DNA from: an uncultured Ruminococcus sp.
GTDB taxonomy: Bacteria > Bacillota > Clostridia > Oscillospirales > CAG-272
NCBI GenBank assembly: GCA_902797495.1
Contig: CADBTH010000183.1
Span: forward strand, 1 to 13,140
Direction of reading: 5' to 3'
Length of the DNA stretch: 13,140 nt
Part shown: piece by piece, positions 1 through 6,300 of the stretch
Layout: each line of letters opens with the position of its first letter
Position numbering within the stretch: position 1 is the first letter of the stretch
Notes under the pieces: model-generated
Told to the model about the DNA's origin: nothing
The model's input: only the letters and a program-made list of their open reading frames with translations
Databases searched by the model: none
Position numbers and translations under genes: made by a program

Positions 1-1951
1 CATGGGTCTTGAGAGACTCGCCTGCGTGATGCAGGGAGTCGACAACCTCTTCGAGGTCGACACGATCAGAAAGATACTCGACAAGGTCTGCGAGCTATCC
101 GGCGTAAAATACAACGAAGACGCCAAAAAGGACGTCTCCATCAGAGTCATCACCGACCACACGCGCTCGGCGGTCTTCCTCATCTGCGACGGAGTCCTTC
201 CCTCCAACGAGGGGCGCGGCTACGTCCTTCGCCGTCTCGTCAGACGCGCGGCGCGCCACGGCAGGCTCCTCGGCATCAAGGGAGCTTTCCTGACCGACGT
301 CGCCGACGTCGTCATCGGCGAGAACAAGAACGCTTACCCCGAGCTTGTCGAGAAGCGCGACTACATCGAAAAGATATTCTCGATCGAGGAGTCGAAGTTC
401 GACGCTACGATCGACCAGGGTCTCTCGATCCTGAACGGAGTCATGGAAGGGGCTGCCGACAAAAAGATCGGCGGCGACGACGCTTTCAGGCTCTACGACA
501 CGTTCGGATTCCCGATCGACCTCACCAAAGAGATCGCCGAGGAAAAGGGCTTCGAAGTGGACGAGGCGCGCTTTGCGGAGCTGATGAACGAACAGAAGGT
601 GCGCGCAAGGTCGGCGAGAGCCGCGGGCTCGAGCTGGGACAGCGCGGGCGAATCCCCCATCTCGGGTCTTCCCGCGACGGAGTTCGAGGGATACGGCAAA
701 GAGAGCGTCGATGCAAAAGTCCTCGCGATCATCACCGACAACGGCAAGACGGACGAGGTCACGGAAGGCGACGCCTCGATCGTATTCGACCGCACGGTCT
801 GCTACGGCGAGGGCGGAGGCCAGGTTGGCGACCGCGGCAGCGTCGTATCGAACGGAGCCGAGATCGCCCTCATCTCCGACACCAGGAAAGAAAACGGAGT
901 CTTCATCCACAGAGTCTGCGATATAAACGGCACTATAAAGGTCGGCGATACGCTGACGGTCTCTTACGACCGCAGATCCCGCGCCCTCACTAAGAGGAAC
1001 CACAGCGCGGCTCACCTCCTACAGGCGGCGCTTCGCCGCGTGCTCGGCACCCACGTCGAGCAGGCGGGCTCCTACGTCGACCCGAAAGAGGTCCGCTTCG
1101 ACTTCTCCCACTTCTCCGCTATGACGAAGGAGGAGATCGCGGCGGTCGAGGACGAGGTCAACTCCGCGATCCTTCGCTCCATCCCCGTCGAGACCGTCGA
1201 GACCGACGTCGAATCCGCCAAGAAGGCTGGCGCGATCGCGCTCTTCGGCGAAAAGTACGGCAAGACCGTCCGCATGGTGAAGATGGGCGACGTCTCCACC
1301 GAACTTTGCGGAGGCACACACGTTTCGAATACCGCCGAGATCGGTCTTTTCAGGATCGTCTCCGAATCCTCCGTCGCCTCCGGCGTCAGAAGGATCACCG
1401 GCGTCACGAGCCTCGGCGTTCTTGACTTACTTGAAAACAAAGAAGCGCTCATCGCCTCCGCGGCGAAGGCGCTCAAGGCGAACAACCCCGCTGATATCGC
1501 GGACAGAGCCGCCTCCGTCATGGCGGAGCTCGCCGCCGGAAAGAAGGAGATCGAGTCTCTAAACTCGAAGCTCGCCTCCGGCAAGACGGACGAGCTCGTC
1601 TCGTCGGCGATCGCCGTCGGCGCCGTAAAGCTGATCGCGGCGGACCTCGGCGAGATGGCGCCGGGTGCTGCGCGCGAGCTCTCGGATAAACTGCGCGACA
1701 AGTACGCGGACACGGTATCCGTCCTCTCGATCAGATCGGGAGATAAACTCAACTTCATCGTCTCCTGCGGCAAGGAAGCGGTAGCGGCAGGCGCGCACGC
1801 AGGCAAGATCGCGGGCGACGTCGCGGCAGTCACCGGCGGACGCGGAGGCGGACGTCCCGACAGTGCGATGAGCGGCGGACGCGACGCGTCGAAGATTGCC
1901 GAGGCGCTCGGATCGGCGAAGGACGTTCTCGCAAAGCAGCTCGGTCTGTAA
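1..1951 (+). CDS. alaS: Alanyl-tRNA synthetase, C-terminal 649 residues (5' end outside window)
   Basis: Charges tRNA-Ala with alanine in the cytoplasm and edits mischarged tRNA. The reading frame is open to the left edge and the first visible residues (MGLERLACVMQG) are a conserved internal AlaRS motif, so the ATG at base 2 is not the true start; family members are about 870-880 residues, so roughly 225 are missing. Visible in order: the end of the catalytic core and tRNA-recognition region (to about residue 230, with SNEGRGYVLRRLVRRA at 68-83), the editing domain with zinc-type ligands HSAAH (334-338) and CGGTH (436-440), then a C-terminal DHHA1 domain with a Gly-rich GGRGGGRPDSAMSGG motif (from about 612). 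No frameshift or missing key residue is seen. The next gene follows after 15 bp and may share the transcript. Identity is secure. Confidence 0.97.
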   Translation, partial: MGLERLACVMQGVDNLFEVDTIRKILDKVCELSGVKYNEDAKKDVSIRVITDHTRSAVFLICDGVLPSNEGRGYVLRRLVRRAARHGRLLGIKGAFLTDVADVVIGENKNAYPELVEKRDYIEKIFSIEESKFDATIDQGLSILNGVMEGAADKKIGGDDAFRLYDTFGFPIDLTKEIAEEKGFEVDEARFAELMNEQKVRARSARAAGSSWDSAGESPISGLPATEFEGYGKESVDAKVLAIITDNGKTDEVTEGDASIVFDRTVCYGEGGGQVGDRGSVVSNGAEIALISDTRKENGVFIHRVCDINGTIKVGDTLTVSYDRRSRALTKRNHSAAHLLQAALRRVLGTHVEQAGSYVDPKEVRFDFSHFSAMTKEEIAAVEDEVNSAILRSIPVETVETDVESAKKAGAIALFGEKYGKTVRMVKMGDVSTELCGGTHVSNTAEIGLFRIVSESSVASGVRRITGVTSLGVLDLLENKEALIASAAKALKANNPADIADRAASVMAELAAGKKEIESLNSKLASGKTDELVSSAIAVGAVKLIAADLGEMAPGAARELSDKLRDKYADTVSVLSIRSGDKLNFIVSCGKEAVAAGAHAGKIAGDVAAVTGGRGGGRPDSAMSGGRDASKIAEALGSAKDVLAKQLGL

Positions 1952-1966
1952 GAGCGGGAGAATACG

Positions 1967-2893
1967 ATGACCCGAACGACAATACGATCGATCTCTCTGA
2001 TACTCGCCTCCGTCCTCGCGCTCTTCCTCTTCTCCTGCGCAAAGACCGAGGACGCTCCGGCGTCTACCGGGGGAAACGTCGAATGGACTCCGATCACGGA
2101 TACGGAAAAGGCGCCCGAAACCTCTCCCGCCACGGAGGGCGAGAGCGTTCCCGAGAGCGTTCCCGAGAGCGTTCCCGAGAGCGTTCCCGAGAGCGCGGAC
2201 AGTTCTCCGTCGGCTCCCGCGGCAAACGCTGACGCGCCGCTTCCCGAAGGCGACGTCGCTCCCCTCGCGCTGATGTATCACCTCGTTCTCGACGAGCCTT
2301 ACAGCGCGCTGGAGGACCTCTTCGTCAGACCGTCCGAGCTGAGAGGACACATAGAAGCGCTTCTCGAGAAGGGATACACGTTCATCTTCGCCGACGAGTA
2401 CGGCTCCTACGACCGCAAGACGGTCATAATGAGCTTCGACGACGGCTACGTCGACAACTACACGGAAGTTTTCCCGATCATCAAGGAATTCAACGTGAAG
2501 ATCACGGTCTTCATGATATCGAACTACGTAGGCTGTCCCGAATATATGACGGAGGATATGCTGAAGGAAATGGCGGCGAGCGGACTGGTGAGCATCCAGT
2601 CGCACACCGCGACTCACCCCGACCTCACGACGCGTTCGGAGGAAGCGCTCCGAACGGAATTTGAAACGTCGAACGCCGCCATCGAATCGATCACCGGCAG
2701 AAAAGTGCGCGCTCTGTGTTACCCGGCGGGCGCTTACAACGAGCTCGTGACGACCGTTGCGGCAAACTACTACGACTTCGCCTACACCACCGAGAGCAAG
2801 ACCTCGACCGCAGGATATCCCCTCCTGTCGCTTCCGCGCCTCAGAATACACCGCGGATTCTCAAAAGAGGACTTTCTCGCGGTCATTCCGTGA
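1967..2893 (+). CDS. Polysaccharide deacetylase (NodB/CE4 domain) lipoprotein
   Basis: Predicted exported, membrane-anchored carbohydrate esterase that removes acetyl groups from a cell-wall or surface polysaccharide. A hydrophobic signal (residues 6-23) ends in a lipobox, LFSC with Cys24. A low-complexity Ser/Pro/Glu linker (about 25-95) includes the tandem repeat at 2141-2195. The NodB domain (about 100-300) has the metal/catalytic motif SFDDG (156-160), the metal-binding HTATH (213-217), CYPAG (251-255) and a late RLRIHR (291-296). The family uses the first Asp of the DD pair as base and the second Asp plus two His for metal; all are present, so it should be active. The ATG is preceded by GGGAG (1956-1960) at normal spacing. 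It lies 15 bp after alaS with no visible promoter of its own and ends at the terminator at 2921. Substrate (peptidoglycan GlcNAc, MurNAc or other) cannot be told from sequence. Confidence 0.92.
   Translation: MTRTTIRSISLILASVLALFLFSCAKTEDAPASTGGNVEWTPITDTEKAPETSPATEGESVPESVPESVPESVPESADSSPSAPAANADAPLPEGDVAPLALMYHLVLDEPYSALEDLFVRPSELRGHIEALLEKGYTFIFADEYGSYDRKTVIMSFDDGYVDNYTEVFPIIKEFNVKITVFMISNYVGCPEYMTEDMLKEMAASGLVSIQSHTATHPDLTTRSEEALRTEFETSNAAIESITGRKVRALCYPAGAYNELVTTVAANYYDFAYTTESKTSTAGYPLLSLPRLRIHRGFSKEDFLAVIP
2141..2195 (+). repeat. 12-bp tandem repeat in the lipoprotein linker
   Basis: Four exact copies of GAGAGCGTTCCC (2141-2188) followed by a partial fifth copy. In frame it encodes Glu-Ser-Val-Pro units in the stalk between the lipidated Cys and the NodB domain. 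A 12-bp unit keeps the frame when copies are gained or lost, so copy number would change stalk length only. Confidence 0.95.
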
Positions 2894-2920
2894 CGGAACT
2901 GCGCAACAATATGACAAGAG

Positions 2921-2955
2921 TCTCCCGTTTGATCTTCAGAACGGGAGATTTTTTT
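2921..2955 (+). terminator. Rho-independent terminator after the deacetylase
   Basis: Perfect 9-bp inverted repeat TCTCCCGTT (2921-2929) and AACGGGAGA (2940-2948) around a 10-base loop, followed at once by seven T (2949-2955). It sits 27 bp after the stop codon. Confidence 0.93.
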
Positions 2956-2991
2956 ACACCTGCATAACAGTTTTGCCGCGGAAACAGTTTT

Positions 2992-3003
2992 ATGCAATTG
3001 CAT
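2992..3003. promoter_or_regulatory. 12-bp perfect palindrome (possible operator)
   Basis: ATGCAATTGCAT is self-complementary over all 12 bases. It lies just upstream of a weak TATATT -10-like hexamer (3004-3009), next to two AACAGTTTT copies. A dimeric repressor site is possible, but no gene clearly depends on it. Confidence 0.25.
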
Positions 3004-3090
3004 TATATTCAAAACCGTATTCATCCCATTAATTGCCATTATAGTTTGAAGTCGGAACTATTTTGGTGATATCGCACAAAAGAGGCAAAA

Positions 3091-3147
3091 ATGAATTTTC
3101 GGCATGCGTGGCGAAAGAGGCTTGTCAAAACTTTCTTCAGCCTGTAG
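3091..3147 (+). CDS. Possible 18-residue cationic peptide ORF
   Basis: The ATG at 3091 follows AGAGG (3081-3085) with a 5-base gap and opens an 18-codon frame, MNFRHAWRKRLVKTFFSL, ending in TAG inside the first TGTAGAAAAC box. The peptide is strongly basic and amphipathic-looking. No promoter of good quality is visible upstream and an ORF this short arises easily by chance; the only support is the ribosome-site match. It could be a leader peptide, a small membrane-active peptide, or nothing. Confidence 0.15.
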   Translation: MNFRHAWRKRLVKTFFSL

Positions 3148-3278
3148 AAAACCCTGTTCAAAATGTAGAAAACTCCGATGAGTGCGGGACAAATTTTCAA
3201 AATAGGCACGCTTCTAACTGTAGAAAACGCTGAATTCTCCCGTCGGTAGAGTCAAAAGGCATCTGTATGAATGTAGAA
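3143..3278. repeat. Array of TGTAGAAAAC boxes
   Basis: The 10-mer TGTAGAAAAC occurs exactly at 3143-3152, 3164-3173 and 3219-3228, with a shorter TGTAGAA at 3272-3278. Start-to-start spacing is 21, 55 and 53 bp. On the other strand the box reads GTTTTCTACA. Spacing is irregular and unit flanks differ, so this is not a simple tandem repeat or a CRISPR. A binding-site array for a regulator is the most natural reading, but no function is known. Confidence 0.6.
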
Positions 3279-3371
3279 TTTTTATTTTTTTAAAAAAGCT
3301 CTTGACAGTAAAATATACAATTTCCCGCCCGCATTTTCCGACGTTCGACTTTTTCCGCGACACCGTTTATC

Positions 3372-3558
3372 TAACAAAAAACGGCTCTTCAAAGGTCTGA
3401 GACGCCGCGCCGAGGGTCGCGCTCCCCGGCGTGGTCAGAGCGCGAAAAGCCCGTGGATATAGCATCTTAACATTTGAAAAGCCGTTTTGTGACGTTACGG
3501 CGCGGAAAAATAACGCAACAATCATCCATCCCGTGACGGATGCGCTCCGCGCCGTCCC
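3372..3558 (-). ncRNA. Candidate free-standing structured RNA, about 187 nt, family not recognised
   Basis: The minus strand carries signs of a small RNA gene. A TATAAT box (3565-3570) puts a start near G3558, and a 10-bp perfect arm begins three bases later: TCCGCGCCGT (3546-3555) with ACGGCGCGGA (3497-3506), enclosing a 5-bp hairpin (3527-3531 with 3538-3542). The 3' half is closed by a 16-bp helix, 3473-3488 with 3378-3393. Its only non-Watson-Crick position (3479/3387) is a G-U wobble on the minus strand but an A-C mismatch on the plus strand. The last helix strand ends in six U, so this helix doubles as the terminator. Inside it are a 10-bp two-part hairpin (3397-3407 with 3427-3438) and a 7-bp pairing, 3418-3424 with 3438-3444, between the hairpin loop and its flank. 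The locus sits after the ygiQ-like terminator, so it would be an independent unit. No 6S, SRP, RNase P, tmRNA, T-box or common riboswitch core was recognised. Confidence 0.5.
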
Positions 3559-3564
3559 GATATT

Positions 3565-3570
3565 ATTATA
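3565..3570 (-). promoter_or_regulatory. -10 box of the candidate RNA gene
   Basis: Minus strand reads TATAAT, six bases before G3558. The -35 region is poor: at 17-18 bp spacing only GAATAA or TGAATA is found, and there is no extended -10 TG. Promoter strength is therefore uncertain. Confidence 0.4.
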
Positions 3571-3604
3571 CTCCGCCGTTCTCCGGTTTATTCACGCGAC
3601 GCAA

Positions 3605-3631
3605 AAGGCGCGGACGTTTTGTCCGCGCCTT
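3605..3631 (-). terminator. Rho-independent terminator after the ygiQ-like gene
   Basis: A perfect 11-bp stem, AAGGCGCGGAC (3605-3615) with GTCCGCGCCTT (3621-3631), around a 5-base loop starts two bases after the stop codon at 3634. On the minus strand it is followed by only a short T run (TTTT including the stem end), so release may be incomplete. Confidence 0.85.
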
Positions 3632-3633
3632 CT

Positions 3634-5670
3634 TTATTTGGTTTTCTTTTTTCTCGAATATTTGTGCGGATCCTTGAGATCCGAATCTTTGATCACCCTG
3701 TGCGCGGGTATCCCCTTTTTACCTTTTGCGTCCGTTCTCTTTTTCCGCTTCGGCTCAGCCCAACCCTTCGGGCGCTTCGCGCCAGAGGATGCGCCTCGCG
3801 CGGGTCTTGCATCTCTGCCGTCTCCTCCCGCACTCCGCCTCTCGTCTTTTTCGGGGCGAACGAGGCAGTCCTTGCCGTAACCGATCAGATCCTCCCTGCC
3901 GCACTTTATAAGCGCCTCGCGCACGAGCGGCGCGTTTTCGCGGCGGTAGTACTGAAGAAGCGCCCTCTGGAGCTGCTTCTCGTGGTAGTCCGTGACGCAG
4001 TACACGTCCTTTCCCGTGAGCGGGTCGATGCCCGTGTAGTACATGACGGTCGACGCGGTGCCCGGTGTCGGATAGAAGTCCTGCACCTGCTCGGGATTCA
4101 GCCCGATCTTCTTCATGTACACCGCGAGCTCCACCGCGTCCCTGAGGCGGCTTCCCGGGTGGCTCGACATGAGGTACGGGACGAGGAACTGTTCGAGTCC
4201 GGCTTCCTTCGATATTTCAAAAAATCTCTTTCTGAATCTGTCGTAGACAGAAATATCGGGCTTGCCCATGCACGAGAGTACGTGCGACGTGCAGTGCTCC
4301 GGCGCGACCTTGAGCTGTCCGCTCGTGTGCTCCGTGACGAGCTTTCTGAAAAACGTCTCATCCTTATCCGCGAGCATATAGTCGTATCTGATGCCCGACC
4401 TTATGAACACCTTCTTCACCCCCGGTATCGCCTGAACTCTGTCGAGGAGCTCCACGTATTCCGAGTGATCAGCGTCGAGATTCGGACACGGCTTCGGGGT
4501 CAGACACCGTCTGTTCGTGCAGACTCCCTTCGTGAGCTGCTTTTTGCACGCGGGATGTCTGAAGTTCGCCGTAGGCCCGCCCACGTCGTGTATGTATCCC
4601 TTGAAATCGGGAAGTTTGGAAATCAGCTTCGCCTCTTCGACGACAGATTCGATACTTCTCGAGCGTACGCTCCTTCCCTGATGGAACGTCAGCGCGCAGA
4701 AGTTGCACTCGCCGAAGCACCCGCGGTTGTGCGTAATCGAGAATTTGACCTCCGATATCGCGGGGACTCCGCCGTCCGCCTCGTACATCGGGTGATAGTC
4801 TCTCGCGTAGGGGAGCGCGTAGACGCGGTCGAGCTCCGCCGTCTCAAGCGGCGCCATCGGCGGATTCTGAACGAGCATCTTTCCGTCGTAGTACTCGACT
4901 ATAGCCTTGCCGCTTATCGCGTCGTTGTTGCGGTACTGTGTCGCAAACGCCGCGGCGTACGTCCTCTTGTCAGTTTTCAGCGTATCGTAGTCGTATCCCT
5001 TCGGCGTTCCGTCGTCGTTGTATCCCTCGGCGGGCGGGTAGTGCAGTTTGTCTCCCGGGGTCGTCAGATAGACCGTCCCTCTGACGTCGTGTATCTTTTT
5101 GACCGGAACTCCCTTGTCGAGGAGACGCGCGACTCTCAGCGTCGTCGCCTCTCCCATGCCGTACTCGAGAATGTCGGCGCGGCTGTCGACGAGAACGCTC
5201 CGGCGCACCTTGTTGTCCCAGTAGTCGTAGTGAGCGAATCGTCTGAGCGACGCCTCGAGACCGCCGATGACGATCGGGATATCGCCGTACGCCTCCCTTA
5301 TCCTGTTGCAGTATACGATGACCGCGCGGTCGGGGCGGCGTCCCGCTTTGCCTCCCGCGCTGTAGTAATCGTTGTTTCTCTTCTTTTTAGATACCGTATA
5401 GTGGGCGACCATCGAGTCGATGTTCCCCGCGGATACGAGAAAACCGAGGCGGGGACGGCCGAACTTCTTGAACTCCTCGCACGACCTGTAGTCGGGCTGA
5501 GGGAGCATGGCGACGACGAATCCCGCGTCCTCGAGGACTCTCGATATTATCGCCGGCCCGAAGGACGGGTGATCGACGTACGCGTCGCCGAAGACGTATA
5601 CGAAATCGGGGACGTCGCAACCGAGCTCTCTTACCTCTTCCGGGGTAACAGGCAAAAATTTTCCCGCCAT
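3634..5670 (-). CDS. ygiQ: YgiQ-family (UPF0313) radical SAM protein
   Basis: A cytoplasmic iron-sulfur enzyme of the YgiQ family; the reaction is not established for the family. The N-terminal part (about 1-290) is the YgiQ N-terminal domain with PQPDYRS (57-63) and IGGLEASLRRFAHYDYW (135-151). The radical SAM cluster motif follows as C318-x3-C322-x2-C325 in NRGCFGECNFC. The C-terminal family domain continues to about 610, and the last 65 or so residues are a Lys/Arg-rich, low-complexity tail. I chose the ATG at 5670 because GGAGGAGA stands directly upstream and the protein then begins like its relatives (MAGKFLPVT); the upstream ATG at 5769 would lie inside the preceding gene. The length is 678 residues, normal for the family. 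The start overlaps the upstream stop by one base (TAATG), which implies translational coupling. Confidence 0.94.
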   Translation of the reverse strand: MAGKFLPVTPEEVRELGCDVPDFVYVFGDAYVDHPSFGPAIISRVLEDAGFVVAMLPQPDYRSCEEFKKFGRPRLGFLVSAGNIDSMVAHYTVSKKKRNNDYYSAGGKAGRRPDRAVIVYCNRIREAYGDIPIVIGGLEASLRRFAHYDYWDNKVRRSVLVDSRADILEYGMGEATTLRVARLLDKGVPVKKIHDVRGTVYLTTPGDKLHYPPAEGYNDDGTPKGYDYDTLKTDKRTYAAAFATQYRNNDAISGKAIVEYYDGKMLVQNPPMAPLETAELDRVYALPYARDYHPMYEADGGVPAISEVKFSITHNRGCFGECNFCALTFHQGRSVRSRSIESVVEEAKLISKLPDFKGYIHDVGGPTANFRHPACKKQLTKGVCTNRRCLTPKPCPNLDADHSEYVELLDRVQAIPGVKKVFIRSGIRYDYMLADKDETFFRKLVTEHTSGQLKVAPEHCTSHVLSCMGKPDISVYDRFRKRFFEISKEAGLEQFLVPYLMSSHPGSRLRDAVELAVYMKKIGLNPEQVQDFYPTPGTASTVMYYTGIDPLTGKDVYCVTDYHEKQLQRALLQYYRRENAPLVREALIKCGREDLIGYGKDCLVRPEKDERRSAGGDGRDARPARGASSGAKRPKGWAEPKRKKRTDAKGKKGIPAHRVIKDSDLKDPHKYSRKKKTK

Positions 5671-6293
5671 TATCTCCTCTCCTCCAGTCTCTTCGCCGTT
5701 TCCATATATCCTTCGCGGTCGGTCAGTATGTTCAGCGCGCCGAGAAGCGCGGTCGGGGTCATGCCGCATGGCAGTCCGTACTCCGCGCAGAGCGCGTCCC
5801 GCCGCTCTGCCGAGCCCTCTTTTCCGGTGTATCCGTACTCGTAGAGGTCGGCTTTTACGATCGGCTCGCCCTTCGCCGCGTCACCCATCGTTCCGCTCGA
5901 CACGTCTATGCCGAGCCTTTCGGCGAGGGACGAGAACATTTCGTAAAGAAGTCCTTCGTCCATGCCCTCGACTCCGAGCGTTCCTTCCTTCGACGGCGCC
6001 TTCTTGCGCCGCTCCTTGCCCTCGATCTTCGGTATGTAAAGGTTGTATATTTTGTCCTTCGGCACGGCGTTCATCACGCAGCGTCTTATAACGCCGCCCG
6101 CGCCGTCGCTGTCGCAAAGGAGTATCACGCCGCGCTCCGAGAGCCTCTTTATCAGCGCGATCTTTTCGCTCTTTTTAAAAATACCGAAACCGTCCGTCGT
6201 GATCACGTTCGCCTCGATAACGGCGGACAGCTTGATCTTGTCGTACTTTCCCTCGACGACGACCGGGATCGGTATTATCAGCTTTTCTTTCAT
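5670..6293 (-). CDS. rnmV: Toprim-domain RNase M5-like protein
   Basis: Resembles ribonuclease M5, the Toprim endonuclease that trims 5S rRNA precursor in Firmicutes. The N-terminal Toprim domain has the acidic residue in VVVEGKYDK (Glu14), TDGFGIF (33-39) and the DxD pair in LLCDSDGAGG (Asp61, Asp63). GVEGM (107-111) sits where RNase M5 proteins carry GVEHA. The C-terminal part (about 115-207) fits the DUF4093 region of these proteins. Length is 207 residues, slightly over the classical 185-190. The ATG follows TGAGGT, a ribosome site that overlaps the holA stop codon 7 bp upstream, so translation is probably coupled to holA. Bacillus rnmV usually lies beside ksgA, which is absent here. It may be a paralog with a different RNA substrate; the Toprim assignment is firm, the 5S role less so. 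Confidence 0.8.
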   Translation of the reverse strand: MKEKLIIPIPVVVEGKYDKIKLSAVIEANVITTDGFGIFKKSEKIALIKRLSERGVILLCDSDGAGGVIRRCVMNAVPKDKIYNLYIPKIEGKERRKKAPSKEGTLGVEGMDEGLLYEMFSSLAERLGIDVSSGTMGDAAKGEPIVKADLYEYGYTGKEGSAERRDALCAEYGLPCGMTPTALLGALNILTDREGYMETAKRLEERR

Positions 6294-6300
6294 ATTGACC

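Larger units (their letters stand above)
2956..3371. other. AT-rich non-coding region with short repeats and a palindrome
   Basis: This left part of the 740-bp gap between the deacetylase and the ygiQ-like gene has no convincing gene. It is clearly more AT-rich than the flanking coding DNA. Visible items: AACAGTTTT twice, 17 bp apart (2966-2974 and 2983-2991); a perfect 12-bp palindrome ATGCAATTGCAT (2992-3003); a possible 18-codon ORF (3091-3147); an array of TGTAGAAAAC boxes (3143-3278); and a run of T then A (3281-3297). A TTGACA at 3302-3307 has no -10 box at proper spacing. The right part of the gap is annotated as a candidate RNA gene. Confidence 0.6.

Noticed and set aside
1072..2851. 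Long minus-strand frames opposite alaS and the deacetylase (353 and 430 residues)
   Set aside because: They span the 15-bp gap between two well-supported plus-strand genes and have low-complexity Arg/Ser/Ala composition, as expected for shadows in high-GC DNA.
3143..3278. CRISPR array from the TGTAGAAAAC boxes
   Set aside because: Unit is only 10 bp, spacing is irregular (21, 55, 53 bp) and no cas gene is present.
3302..3330. Plus-strand promoter from the perfect TTGACA at 3302-3307
   Set aside because: The only TATA-like sequence (TATACAAT) begins 6 bp downstream; at 16-18 bp spacing the sequence is GC-rich with no -10 box.
3372..3558. 6S RNA, SRP RNA, RNase P RNA, tmRNA or T-box as the identity of the structured RNA
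   Set aside because: The 5' end pairs internally rather than with the 3' end (against 6S), and I found no GGAA/AGCAGCC SRP core, RNase P core, CCA end with tag frame, or T-box GGTGG motif.
5671..5769. Upstream ATG at 5769 for the ygiQ-like gene
   Set aside because: It would add 33 Arg-rich residues overlapping the RNase M5-like gene; the ATG at 5670 has GGAGGAGA and a family-like N-terminus.
3619..5844. 741-residue open frame on the plus strand opposite the ygiQ-like gene
   Set aside because: Composition is Arg/Val/Ser-rich with no recognisable motif, and the opposite strand encodes a clear YgiQ protein with an intact CxxxCxxC motif. It is a GC-driven antisense shadow.
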